The translations under genes and the position numbers were made by a program. Under the pieces are notes generated by a model. The model saw only the letters and a program-made list of their open reading frames with translations, searched no databases and was not told the origin of the DNA. This document shows, in pieces, positions 19,968-27,605 of a stretch of DNA of 27,631 nucleotides. The stretch's first letter is position 1. Every line of letters begins with the position of its first letter. This stretch comes from CAYPHY01 sp964410625 (lineage in GTDB: Bacteria > Chloroflexota > Anaerolineae > Promineifilales > Promineifilaceae): positions 1-27,631 of the forward strand of contig CAYPHY010000056.1 in NCBI GenBank assembly GCA_964410625.1, written 5' to 3'.

Positions 19968-21212
19968 ATGAATGTAAACTTAAGAGAGAGAGAACCGGTG
20001 ATTGTCGGCGCAGCGCGGACGCCGATCGGCCGTATGTCTGGCGCATTAGCCGGGCTGACCGCTCCCCAACTGGGGGCGATTGCGGTGCAAGCGGCCGTTG
20101 AACGGGCTGGTGTAGACCCGGAAACGATTTATGAAGTGATCATGGGCAATGTCGTCGCGGCTGGCGTCGGACAGGCCCCGGCGCGGCAGGCGGCGTTGGG
20201 CGCTGGGCTGCCCGGCACGGTTGGGGCGGCGGCCGTCAACAAGGTCTGCGGTTCCGGGCTGAAGGCGGTGATGATGGCCGCTAATGGGATCATCGCGGGA
20301 GAAGCGGATGTTTATGTGACCGGCGGGATGGAAAGTCTCTCCCAGGCCCCCTTCTTGCTCCCTGGGGCCCGTCAGGGTTTGCGCTACGGCCATACCCAGA
20401 TGCTCGATTCCGTCCTCCATGATGGCCTGTGGTGTGCCTTCATGCACTATCCGATGGGCAACGCGGCCGAGTTCATCGCCAAGCAGTTTGAGATCAGCCG
20501 TGAGGAGATGGATGAGTTTGCCTTGCGCAGCCATGAACGGGCGGCGGCAGCGACGGCCGCCGGTCGCTTCGACGCTGAAATTGTCCCAGTGACCATCAAA
20601 GGCCGCAAAGGGGAAACCGTGGTTACCCGCGACGAGCCGATCCGCGCCAACTTCCACAATGGTAGCTATGAGTTGACCACCACAATGGAGCAACTGGCGA
20701 AGCTGCCGCCCGCCTTCGAGCAAGATGGACAGGTGACGGCCGGAAATGCGCCGGGGTTGAACGATGCGGCGGCGGCACTGGTGGTCACCAGCCGGGCAGC
20801 GGCCGAAGCGCAAGGGATGAAGCCGCTGGCGCGAGTGGTGGGGTATATTCATGCGGCCGTCGATCCACAGTGGATTTTTGCCGCCCCTGCCCAGGCTATT
20901 CCCAAATTGCTGAAAAAGCTCGATTGGTCGCTGGAAGAGGTAGACCTGATCGAACTCAACGAAGCCTTTGCCGCGCAGGCGCTGGCCAATGGCGTGGACA
21001 TGGAACGCCAGGGGTACGCCTGGGATTGGGACAAGGTCAATGCCGATGGTGGTGCCATTGCCCTGGGGCATCCGTTGGGGGCGACCGGGGCGCGGTTATT
21101 GGTCACGCTGCTCCATGGCTTGCAACAACGCGGTCTGAAGCGTGGTATCGCTTCGCTATGCCTGGGTGGCGGCGAGGCGGTGGCCTTAGCCATTGAAATG
21201 ATTGAAGCGTGA
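19968..21212 (+). CDS. acetyl-CoA C-acetyltransferase (thiolase)
   Basis: Condenses two acetyl-CoA or cleaves acetoacetyl-CoA, in ketone-body, polyester or fatty-acid metabolism. The thiolase triad is visible: nucleophile C94 in NKVCGSGLKAVMM, H368 in GGAIALGHPLGATGAR, and C398 in ASLCLGGGEAVAL; LNEAFAAQA is also present. 414 residues is slightly over the usual 390-400. Start ATG 19968 was used; TTG 19953 in frame adds five residues. GGAG lies 10 bases upstream. The antisense open frame at 20046-21071 is a shadow of this GC-rich gene. No other beta-oxidation gene is nearby, so its pathway is not set by context. Confidence 0.93.
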   Translation: MNVNLREREPVIVGAARTPIGRMSGALAGLTAPQLGAIAVQAAVERAGVDPETIYEVIMGNVVAAGVGQAPARQAALGAGLPGTVGAAAVNKVCGSGLKAVMMAANGIIAGEADVYVTGGMESLSQAPFLLPGARQGLRYGHTQMLDSVLHDGLWCAFMHYPMGNAAEFIAKQFEISREEMDEFALRSHERAAAATAAGRFDAEIVPVTIKGRKGETVVTRDEPIRANFHNGSYELTTTMEQLAKLPPAFEQDGQVTAGNAPGLNDAAAALVVTSRAAAEAQGMKPLARVVGYIHAAVDPQWIFAAPAQAIPKLLKKLDWSLEEVDLIELNEAFAAQALANGVDMERQGYAWDWDKVNADGGAIALGHPLGATGARLLVTLLHGLQQRGLKRGIASLCLGGGEAVALAIEMIEA

Positions 21213-21290
21213 TGATGAATGGTGGTTGGCAACTGTTTTCTCGTCACTCGCCACTCACCACCCATCACTCGTCGCTTGTTAGGCGGTTGT

Positions 21291-21385
21291 CGGAAAGTTC
21301 ACTTAGAAACCGGGTTTCTATCGGGCAAACGATTCTGTCTGGTAAAAGCTAAGAAACCCGGTTTCTGTTCTCAAGAAACTTTCCG
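21291..21385. repeat. nested hairpin with AGAAACC/GGTTTCT core
   Basis: Outer arms CGGAAAGTT (21291-21299) and AACTTTCCG (21377-21385) enclose inner arms AGAAACCGGGTTTCT (21305-21319) and AGAAACCCGGTTTCT (21352-21366), all perfect. Each inner arm is itself nearly palindromic, so alternative folds exist. Before it lies a CACTCGCCACTCA word (21245-21257) also found at 9995-10007. The element spans most of the thiolase to Rossmann-protein spacer. Confidence 0.75.
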
Positions 21386-21408
21386 CATTTTACTTAAGTG
21401 AAGGAACG

Positions 21409-23109
21409 ATGAACTACGATCATTGTACACTGGTATTGGGCGGAGCCGGGATGGTTGGGTCGCAGATTGTGCGCCACATCGCCCGCGAATTGGAGCCACG
21501 CCGGATCATTGTCGCCAGTCTCTTTCGCGGTGAGGTGCGTGAATTTCTCCATGATGTACGGCGCGAGTTTCCTCATGTGGAGTTTATCGGCGCGTGGGGA
21601 GATGTCTTTATTCGTGAGGAGTTCAAGGAGGAGCGACGACGGCGACTGCTGCAAAGCCGGACACGACGCGATATGCTCTATGAAGACCTCTTTGGCCCTA
21701 TCGAAGGAACCTATGAGCGTTCGGCGCTGGCACAGTTGATCCACCAGTACAAACCCCAGGTCATCGTGGATTGCATCAACACGGCAACGGCGATCAGCTA
21801 CCAAGATGTGGAAAGCGTCAGCAAGCAGACCCATGACATCTTGCAGCAAGTGCGGCAGGTGGTTGATCATGAGGATTTGGAGGCGTTGGAGTCCCTCGGC
21901 CGCGACCTGGAGCAAAACGTCAGTATCTTGCTCCTCTCCCAGGCGTTGCCGCAGTTGATTCGCCATGTGCAGGTGATCCATAAGGCGATGTGTGACGCCG
22001 GGACGCGCCTCTACCTGAAGGTGGGGACGACGGGGACGGGCGGCATGGGGCTGAACATCCCCTATACCCACAGTGAAGATCGGCCGAGTGTGCAGTTGAT
22101 GAGCAAGACGGCCGTGGCCTTTGCCCACACCGGTCTGATGTTCCTGATGGCCCGCACACCCAATGGGCCGTTGGTCAAAGAGTTAAAGCCCGGTGGGATG
22201 ATCGGCTACCGGCGCGTCAGCTACCAGACGATCAAACGGCGTGGCGTAACCCTGTTTCGTTATCAGAGCCAGGAGCAAGAATTGAATGGCTGTCTGGCGC
22301 TACGTGGCGACGAAAGACAGTACCAGCGGCTGGATAAGCTGCAAATGGCCGGTGTAGACACGGGCGAAAATGGCTTCTTTGCGCGGGGCGAGTTTGAGAC
22401 GATCACCCATATCAACCAGATGGAGTTCATCACGCCGGAAGAAATCGCCCAACAAGCCGTCCTGGAGATCAAGGGCAGTAACACCGGCTATGATATAATT
22501 GCCGGGATTGACAGCAGTGTGTTGAACCCCACCTATCGCGCTGGGGTCTTGCGCCAGACGGCGCTGGACAAACTGGCACGCATCGAAAAGGAGACGCAAA
22601 GCCACAGTGTGGCCTTAGGGCAGCTTGGCCCGCCGGAATTATCGAAGTTGTTGTATGAAGCACATCTGCTGAAGCTCAACTATGGTACACTAGAGGCCGT
22701 ATTAGAAACACCAGCCAGCGAACTGTCGGAAACGCTGTTTGATTATCTACTGGCTGACGAGTTGCTACGGACGACGATCATTTCCATTGGCGTGCCGATT
22801 TTGGCGCCAGACGGCCGCCTCCTGATTCGCGGCCCCCGGCTCAACATCCCGGAGAGCATCTACCATGAGGTAGATATTACCCCAGAGCATATTGACAGCT
22901 GGGCGAGCCGCGGGTGGGTGGATTTACGGCCGTCAAATTTTCAACAGTGGCAAAATCGCTTTGAGCGCATGTTGCGCACCAAGCATATGCTGCACACACG
23001 CGGCACCTCCTCGGTAACGATGAAAACGTACTTACCGGAGACGATTGAAATTGGCGCGGTCGTCGGTTGGATATTTAACAATGAAAGCGGAGGGTATCGG
23101 ATTAAGTAA
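21409..23109 (+). CDS. Rossmann-fold (extended SDR-like) protein of unknown function
   Basis: The N-terminus has the NAD(P)-binding glycine motif GGAGMVGSQIV (residues 11-21) after the first strand, as in extended short-chain dehydrogenases and epimerases. At 566 residues it is about twice the usual size. The first 60 residues, PQVIVDCINTATAISYQDVE (about 118-137) and GTRLYLKVGTTGTGGMGLNI (about 200-219) fit a Rossmann core, but a long charged insertion and a large C-terminal part (from about 330, with ITPEEIAQQAVLEI and the closing ETIEIGAVVGWIFNNESGGY) have no role I can name. The Y-x3-K pair is not seen in its usual place. AAGGA lies just before the ATG. No signal peptide or span, so cytoplasmic. 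Confidence 0.7.
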   Translation: MNYDHCTLVLGGAGMVGSQIVRHIARELEPRRIIVASLFRGEVREFLHDVRREFPHVEFIGAWGDVFIREEFKEERRRRLLQSRTRRDMLYEDLFGPIEGTYERSALAQLIHQYKPQVIVDCINTATAISYQDVESVSKQTHDILQQVRQVVDHEDLEALESLGRDLEQNVSILLLSQALPQLIRHVQVIHKAMCDAGTRLYLKVGTTGTGGMGLNIPYTHSEDRPSVQLMSKTAVAFAHTGLMFLMARTPNGPLVKELKPGGMIGYRRVSYQTIKRRGVTLFRYQSQEQELNGCLALRGDERQYQRLDKLQMAGVDTGENGFFARGEFETITHINQMEFITPEEIAQQAVLEIKGSNTGYDIIAGIDSSVLNPTYRAGVLRQTALDKLARIEKETQSHSVALGQLGPPELSKLLYEAHLLKLNYGTLEAVLETPASELSETLFDYLLADELLRTTIISIGVPILAPDGRLLIRGPRLNIPESIYHEVDITPEHIDSWASRGWVDLRPSNFQQWQNRFERMLRTKHMLHTRGTSSVTMKTYLPETIEIGAVVGWIFNNESGGYRIK

Positions 23110-23201
23110 GCGGATGACAACAGTGGATGAGCAAATGTGCGACTTCCCGGAATTGGCCTTTGATAGGGCGTTTACAGCCAGTCCGACATCTACGGTTGCT
23201 C

Positions 23202-23229
23202 TTGACATTTAGGCACGCTGGGCTATAAA
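23202..23229 (+). promoter_or_regulatory. sigma70-type promoter before the 371-residue unknown gene
   Basis: TTGACA (23202-23207) and TATAAA (23224-23229) are separated by 16 bases, close to consensus. Transcription would start near 23236, leaving a leader of about 130 bases before the ATG at 23365. Confidence 0.6.
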
Positions 23230-23364
23230 TGCAGATGGTGAAACCACTAGATTGAACGAAAGTTTCTGGATGAAGAGGGTTTTGCCAAACAATCTGGGTC
23301 ATCCTCGGCCGTTGATCCCCGACGATTCTCAATATGAGAGATTATTTCCACTAGGCATATCAAC

Positions 23365-24480
23365 ATGACACAAGAATTTTCCGGCTTGCCCATGCCCGTG
23401 TTCGCCGCTTTTGGGTGGGCAGGCGAAGAAAACGCAATTAAATACGCACTTTCCCAACTAGAGCTTTTTATCCAGGCACTCCATCTGCGACTGCCACAAA
23501 GCGTCCGCAGCGACCTGCCTTACTATGGACTGAGCCAGGAAGCGCGGAATGTGTATCTTTCTGCCAACCAGGACGCGGAGAAAGATGCCTACATCGCCTT
23601 TAATGCTCGTCCAATGAGTATGGAGGTGCAATTTGGTGTAACTGACAAAGAAGCCTTGAACAAGGGGTTGAAACAAATCGCCAAAGACCCGGTTGTGGCC
23701 CATCATACGATCACTCAACTAGACCCAAGTTGGATATTGCGCGTCCAGCAAATGCAAGTTGATGAGGACACGGGTGAACGGACGCACTACCAGGACTTGT
23801 ATAAGGATAGTGTCGGCAATTTGTCGGCGGAACAAGCGGCCGAGATCTTCAGTAAGGCTGCTTATCTGAACAGCGAACCAACCTGGGTGACGCCTGTCTA
23901 TCTTAGTTCGCGAGTAGATTCGGAACGAATCGCTTCCATGGGATCGGCTGTATTGGAGTTAACCAGCGAACTGATCGCGACCCTGATGCCAACCCTGCGT
24001 CTATTGACCGGCCGCCGCACCCGCAAAGCCAAGCCAGCGAAGACGACTAAAGCTGTCCCCTCAAGCAATGCTGTGCGGGTGATTGGCGAACCAAAGCCTG
24101 TTCTGGTCGGCGACGGAGAGGGGGGCGCATCCCTGACGCAGCCACGCGTGGATGAGGATGTTGAGGAGTTTACCTACGTCACCGAGCTAAAGCCCCTACA
24201 CATCCGTCGTGGATTTATCAACCTCACGCCTGCCCATTGGCCCTTCTTTGCGGTCAGCACACGCACCGAAACGCGAAAGGTCACCGTCGTCTTTGGCGGC
24301 CGCCAGGACAAGAGTAGTAGCGTCTGGCGGTTGCAGCCCGATGATCAAGCCCGTCTGATGCTCGGCTCCCAAGTCCATGATTGGGTAGAAGAGCATTTTG
24401 AACCCAATGATCAAATTCGGATTACCGCTCGCAAAATTGACGACGATGAAATTCGCGTCTCCCTGGATGCGGTGAAATAA
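23365..24480 (+). CDS. uncharacterised 371-residue protein
   Basis: I do not recognise the family. The N-terminal half (about 1-210) is a mixed alpha/beta domain with no signal peptide or span. A basic, alanine/lysine-rich linker (TGRRTRKAKPAKTTKAVPSS, about 214-233) and an acidic segment (DEDVEEF) divide it from a C-terminal domain of about 100 residues: LKPLHIRRGFINLTPAHWPF, then LGSQVHDWVEEHFEPNDQIR and a closing EIRVSL strand. The last part vaguely recalls small barrel domains that follow a GD-x-I pattern, such as B3-like DNA-binding units, but this is only an impression. It has its own promoter and a leader of about 130 bases. The TAA stop begins a repeat hairpin. Confidence 0.75.
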   Translation: MTQEFSGLPMPVFAAFGWAGEENAIKYALSQLELFIQALHLRLPQSVRSDLPYYGLSQEARNVYLSANQDAEKDAYIAFNARPMSMEVQFGVTDKEALNKGLKQIAKDPVVAHHTITQLDPSWILRVQQMQVDEDTGERTHYQDLYKDSVGNLSAEQAAEIFSKAAYLNSEPTWVTPVYLSSRVDSERIASMGSAVLELTSELIATLMPTLRLLTGRRTRKAKPAKTTKAVPSSNAVRVIGEPKPVLVGDGEGGASLTQPRVDEDVEEFTYVTELKPLHIRRGFINLTPAHWPFFAVSTRTETRKVTVVFGGRQDKSSSVWRLQPDDQARLMLGSQVHDWVEEHFEPNDQIRITARKIDDDEIRVSLDAVK

Positions 24481-24536
24481 TCTCCAGTCTCCAACCTCCA
24501 ATCACTATTCTCTAATGGTTGGAAAGCGGAGATTAT
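24478..24536. repeat. TCTCCA word hairpin starting at a stop codon
   Basis: 24478-24496 (TAATCTCCAGTCTCCAACC) pairs with 24518-24536 at 16 of 19 positions. The first TAA is the stop of the preceding gene. The 15-mer TAATCTCCAGTCTCC is found inverted at 4623-4637, 20 kb away. Confidence 0.65.
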
Positions 24537-24549
24537 AAAGAAGACTCCC

Positions 24550-25962
24550 ATGCTCCGAACTAAGATCGTCGCTACCATTGGGCCGGCTTCCAGCAACCCG
24601 GCAACGATTCGCCGGATGTTGGCGGCCGGAATGACCGTCGCGCGGATTAATTTCTCTCACGGCGACCACCAAACACATATAGAAACGGTGAAGATGATCC
24701 GCCAGGTGGCTGCGGCCGAAGGTAAGGTGCTGGCGATTCTGGGCGATCTGCAAGGGCCAAAGTTGCGCCTGGGGCATGTAAAAGCGGGCGGTATGCATCT
24801 TTCCCCCGGCGACGAAGTGGTGCTGACCCCCCATCCCGGCCAACCGGCGATGATCCACTTCCCCCACCCGGAAGTGATTGACGCGGTACGGCCGGGCAGC
24901 CGCCTGGTAATCGGTGATGGCGAAGTCGAATTTACGGTCGCCGAGAAACGGGATGACGCCTTGCGCTGTTTGGTGACGGTTGCTGGACTGCTAGAGTCGC
25001 GCAAGGGAGTCAATGCGCCGGGGACTGAGTTGCCCATTTCCAGCCTGTCGGACAAAGATCGCGCCGACCTTGATCTGATATGCGAATTGGACTTCGATTT
25101 TGTGGCCTTGTCGTTTGTGCGCACGGCCGAAGATATCCATGAGCTAAAAGCATTGATGAACGACAAGCCACGCCAAATCCCGGTCATTGCCAAGATTGAG
25201 AAGGTGGAGGCGATTGAACATCTGACCGAGATTCGCGACGCGGCCGATGGTATGATGGTCGCTCGTGGCGACTTGGGGATTGATTTACCACCACAAGAAG
25301 TGCCGCTGATGCAGAAGCGGATCATCCGTACCTGTAATCTGGTGGGCAAGCCGGTGATCACCGCCACGCAGATGTTGCAGTCCATGGTTGAACATCCGCG
25401 GCCGACCCGCGCGGAAGCCAGCGATGTCGCCAATGCCATTTTGGATGGAACCGACGCGGTGATGTTGTCTGGCGAGACCGCCACCGGCAAGTATCCGGTT
25501 GAGTCTGTTTTGATGATGCGACAGATCGCTGAGATTACCGAGGGCGCATTTCCCTATGACGCCTGGCGCGATCAGCGGCAAACGGAGTATACGAACGGCG
25601 CCTCGATCACGGAGGCGATTAGCGCCGCCAGTTGCGAAATTGCCGAGGAGATCAACGCTAGCGTGATTGTTAGCGCGACGATGTCGGGTTATACAGCGCA
25701 ACAAATTGCCCGCCATCGGCCGTCGCGCCGTATTCTGGCCGTCTCTCCTTCTGATCACACCCAACGACGTCTGGCCTTAACCTGGGGCGTAGAGTGCGTG
25801 TTGGTCCCTGATTTTGATAATACAGACGCGATGATCAACGAGACAGTCACTGCGCTACAGCCTTTCAATCTACCCCTGGGCGAAAAGATGGTTATCACTG
25901 CCGGTGTCCCCTTCAAAACGGCCGGGCATACCAATCTGATTCAAGTACATACGATTACCTGA
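24550..25962 (+). CDS. pyk: pyruvate kinase
   Basis: Last step of glycolysis: phosphoenolpyruvate plus ADP gives pyruvate plus ATP. The barrel starts MLRTKIVATIGPASSNP and continues with RINFSHGDH (residues 31-39). The active-site signature IAKIEKVEAIEHLTEI, the metal-binding MVARGDLGIDLPP, ITATQMLQSM and DVANAILDGTDAVMLSGETA all follow. The C-terminal regulatory domain (about 345-470) ends with GVPFKTAGHTNLIQVHTI. At 470 residues it is a standard single-copy length without the extra C-terminal domain found in Bacillus. No ribosome site is seen before the ATG. The TGA stop lies within a hairpin. Confidence 0.97.
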   Translation: MLRTKIVATIGPASSNPATIRRMLAAGMTVARINFSHGDHQTHIETVKMIRQVAAAEGKVLAILGDLQGPKLRLGHVKAGGMHLSPGDEVVLTPHPGQPAMIHFPHPEVIDAVRPGSRLVIGDGEVEFTVAEKRDDALRCLVTVAGLLESRKGVNAPGTELPISSLSDKDRADLDLICELDFDFVALSFVRTAEDIHELKALMNDKPRQIPVIAKIEKVEAIEHLTEIRDAADGMMVARGDLGIDLPPQEVPLMQKRIIRTCNLVGKPVITATQMLQSMVEHPRPTRAEASDVANAILDGTDAVMLSGETATGKYPVESVLMMRQIAEITEGAFPYDAWRDQRQTEYTNGASITEAISAASCEIAEEINASVIVSATMSGYTAQQIARHRPSRRILAVSPSDHTQRRLALTWGVECVLVPDFDNTDAMINETVTALQPFNLPLGEKMVITAGVPFKTAGHTNLIQVHTIT

Positions 25963-26036
25963 CAAGGTGAAAGAGTGAACGGGTGAATACGAATTCACCT
26001 TGTCACCTCTTCACCCTGTCACCCCCTCACCCTCTC
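25960..26036. repeat. GGTGA/TCACC word array with 11-bp hairpin, stop to start
   Basis: TGACAAGGTGA (25960-25970) pairs exactly with TCACCTTGTCA (25995-26005); its first three bases are the stop of pyruvate kinase. GGTGAAT/ATTCACC (25982-25988, 25993-25999) gives a competing stem. The words CTTCACCCTGTCACCCCCTC then run directly to the ATG of the next gene. Confidence 0.7.
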
Positions 26037-26768
26037 ATGTCCGATTGGCTCACTACCCGCCACCCCCTGATCATCGGCCATCGTGGAGCGAGTGCTTACG
26101 CCCCGGAGAATACGCTGGCGGCCTTTGCGCTGGCGATTGAACAAGGCGCGGATGGGGTGGAGTTGGATGTGCAACTATCGGCCGATGGCTGGCCGGTGAT
26201 TATCCACGACGATACCGTAGACCGCACCAGCAACGGCTCCGGCCGCGTTTCCGAGATGACCATCGCCGAGTTACAACGGCTCGATTTGGGCATGGAGCAG
26301 ACCATCCCCACGCTGGACGAACTGTTTGAAGCCTTCGGCCCTACCCTCCTCTACAATGTCGAATTAAAAAGTGATGGATTATTGCGTACAGGTTTACGTG
26401 ATAGTGGGCTGGAAGCGGCCGTTGCCGAACGCATTGAAGCCCACCACCTGGAAAATCACGTCCTGGTTTCCTCGTTTGATCCCTTCTGCGTCCGTCGCGC
26501 CAGACGGTACCTGTCCCGAACTACCCCTGTGGCCTTTCTGCGCGAATCGCGTGGCTGGCAAGTGGCCCACCGGCTGATAACGGCCGAAGCGGATCATCCC
26601 TATCACGCCTTGGTAGACGAAGCTTATATGGCCTGGACCAGGCAACACAATCTGCGCGTCAACGTCTGGACAGTGGACGACGCGGCCGAAGCGCAACGAT
26701 TGGTCAACCTCGGCGTGCATGGTATCATCACCAACAAGCCAGCGTTCATCCGAATGCAGTTGAGTTGA
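26037..26768 (+). CDS. glycerophosphodiester phosphodiesterase (GDPD, UgpQ-like)
   Basis: Splits glycerophosphodiesters into glycerol-3-phosphate and an alcohol. The catalytic signature is intact near the N-terminus: HRGASAYAPENT (H15, R16), E42 and D44 in VELDVQ, and H57 in VIIHDDTVDRT. LYNVELKSDG, VLVSSFDPFCVRRARRYL and LRVNVWTVDDAAEAQRLV complete the TIM barrel. There is no signal peptide, so it acts in the cytoplasm like UgpQ. The 243-residue length is usual. I chose ATG 26037, just before the catalytic region; GTG 25983 would translate repeat DNA. No ribosome site is present, the repeat touching the ATG. Confidence 0.93.
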   Translation: MSDWLTTRHPLIIGHRGASAYAPENTLAAFALAIEQGADGVELDVQLSADGWPVIIHDDTVDRTSNGSGRVSEMTIAELQRLDLGMEQTIPTLDELFEAFGPTLLYNVELKSDGLLRTGLRDSGLEAAVAERIEAHHLENHVLVSSFDPFCVRRARRYLSRTTPVAFLRESRGWQVAHRLITAEADHPYHALVDEAYMAWTRQHNLRVNVWTVDDAAEAQRLVNLGVHGIITNKPAFIRMQLS

Positions 26769-26780
26769 GTGGAGTTGGGT

Positions 26781-27605
26781 ATGGCAGATAAGTCGCTCCA
26801 GGTGGTTGAGCAAAAGACGGTTATCTTTTATGAAGATGAGATTACGGCCGTGGTTGTCGAGGAGGATGGGCGGCAAGAGGTTTATGTCCCGTTGCGGCCG
26901 ATTTGTGATTATCTCGGCATTGATTGGGCATCACAACGCAAACGTATTACTCGTGATCCCGTATTATCCGAGACAATGATGTCTATGGTCATTATGACCA
27001 CAGACATTGACCCAGAGAGTCGGCGGCCGCGTAGCAGCGAAATGTCTTGCTTGCCGCTAAAGTTCCTGAACGGCTGGTTGTTTGGAGTCAATGCCAGCCG
27101 CGTGAAGGAAGAACTGCGCGAGCGACTTATCCGCTACCAGCGCGAATGCTATGATGTACTGGCGCAGGCATTCCAATCACCAGCGGCTCGCCCCGATAGC
27201 TCCACTACTCTAATGCAAGTCCGTGAGATGGGCATGGCGATTGTGCGGATGGCCGAAGAGCAGATGGAGTTTGACCGGCGGCTGGCAAAGACGGAGGGGC
27301 GGGTGGACCAGGCGGCCGTCGTCGTTGCCGGAATGGAAAAGCGACTGACGGCCGTTGAACGCCAACTCTCAACCGGTCAGGCCGTCAGCGAAGAGCAAGC
27401 AAGCCAGCTCAGCCAGGCGGTCAAGGCAGTTGCTTTGGCGCTAGGCAAAAACACAAAGCGCAACGAATTTGGCGCGGTTTATGGCGAGCTATACCGCAAA
27501 TTCGGCATCACCTCCTACAAAATGCTGCCCGCTCGTCGCTTTGCCCAAGCGATGAAGTTCCTCACCGATTGGTATGAAGACCTGACCGGCGAAACCGCTT
27601 TCTAA
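26781..27605 (+). CDS. phage antirepressor-like protein (P22_AR_N plus ORF6C-like)
   Basis: Residues about 5-125 match the P22 antirepressor N-terminal domain: VPLRPICDYLGIDWASQRKR, TRDPVLSE, SEMSCLPLKFLNGWLFGVNA and REELRERLIRYQRECYDVLA. A heptad-rich helix (about 145-210, with MEKRLTAVERQLSTG) looks like a coiled coil. The end (RNEFGAVYGELYRKFGITSY and following, about 225-270) is like ORF6C of phage antirepressors. In phages such proteins block a repressor. No other phage gene is in the window, and the codon use and CGGCCG content match the host, so it may be an old, domesticated copy or the edge of an element beyond 27631. ATG 26781 has GGAG about 8 bases upstream. Confidence 0.85.
   Translation: MADKSLQVVEQKTVIFYEDEITAVVVEEDGRQEVYVPLRPICDYLGIDWASQRKRITRDPVLSETMMSMVIMTTDIDPESRRPRSSEMSCLPLKFLNGWLFGVNASRVKEELRERLIRYQRECYDVLAQAFQSPAARPDSSTTLMQVREMGMAIVRMAEEQMEFDRRLAKTEGRVDQAAVVVAGMEKRLTAVERQLSTGQAVSEEQASQLSQAVKAVALALGKNTKRNEFGAVYGELYRKFGITSYKMLPARRFAQAMKFLTDWYEDLTGETAF

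Noticed and set aside
20046..21071. 341-residue open frame on the minus strand
   Set aside because: It lies fully antisense to a complete thiolase with all catalytic residues; long shadow frames are expected in GC-rich genes.
23114..23212. 32-residue open frame after the Rossmann-fold gene
   Set aside because: No ribosome site, no span or motif, and its end overlaps a good -35 box.
24657..25490. 277-residue open frame on the minus strand
   Set aside because: Antisense to pyruvate kinase, serine/arginine-rich as expected for a shadow frame.
25983..26036. GTG start 18 codons upstream for the GDPD gene
   Set aside because: Those codons are repeat DNA (CHLFTLSPPHPL) and precede an ATG just before the catalytic region.
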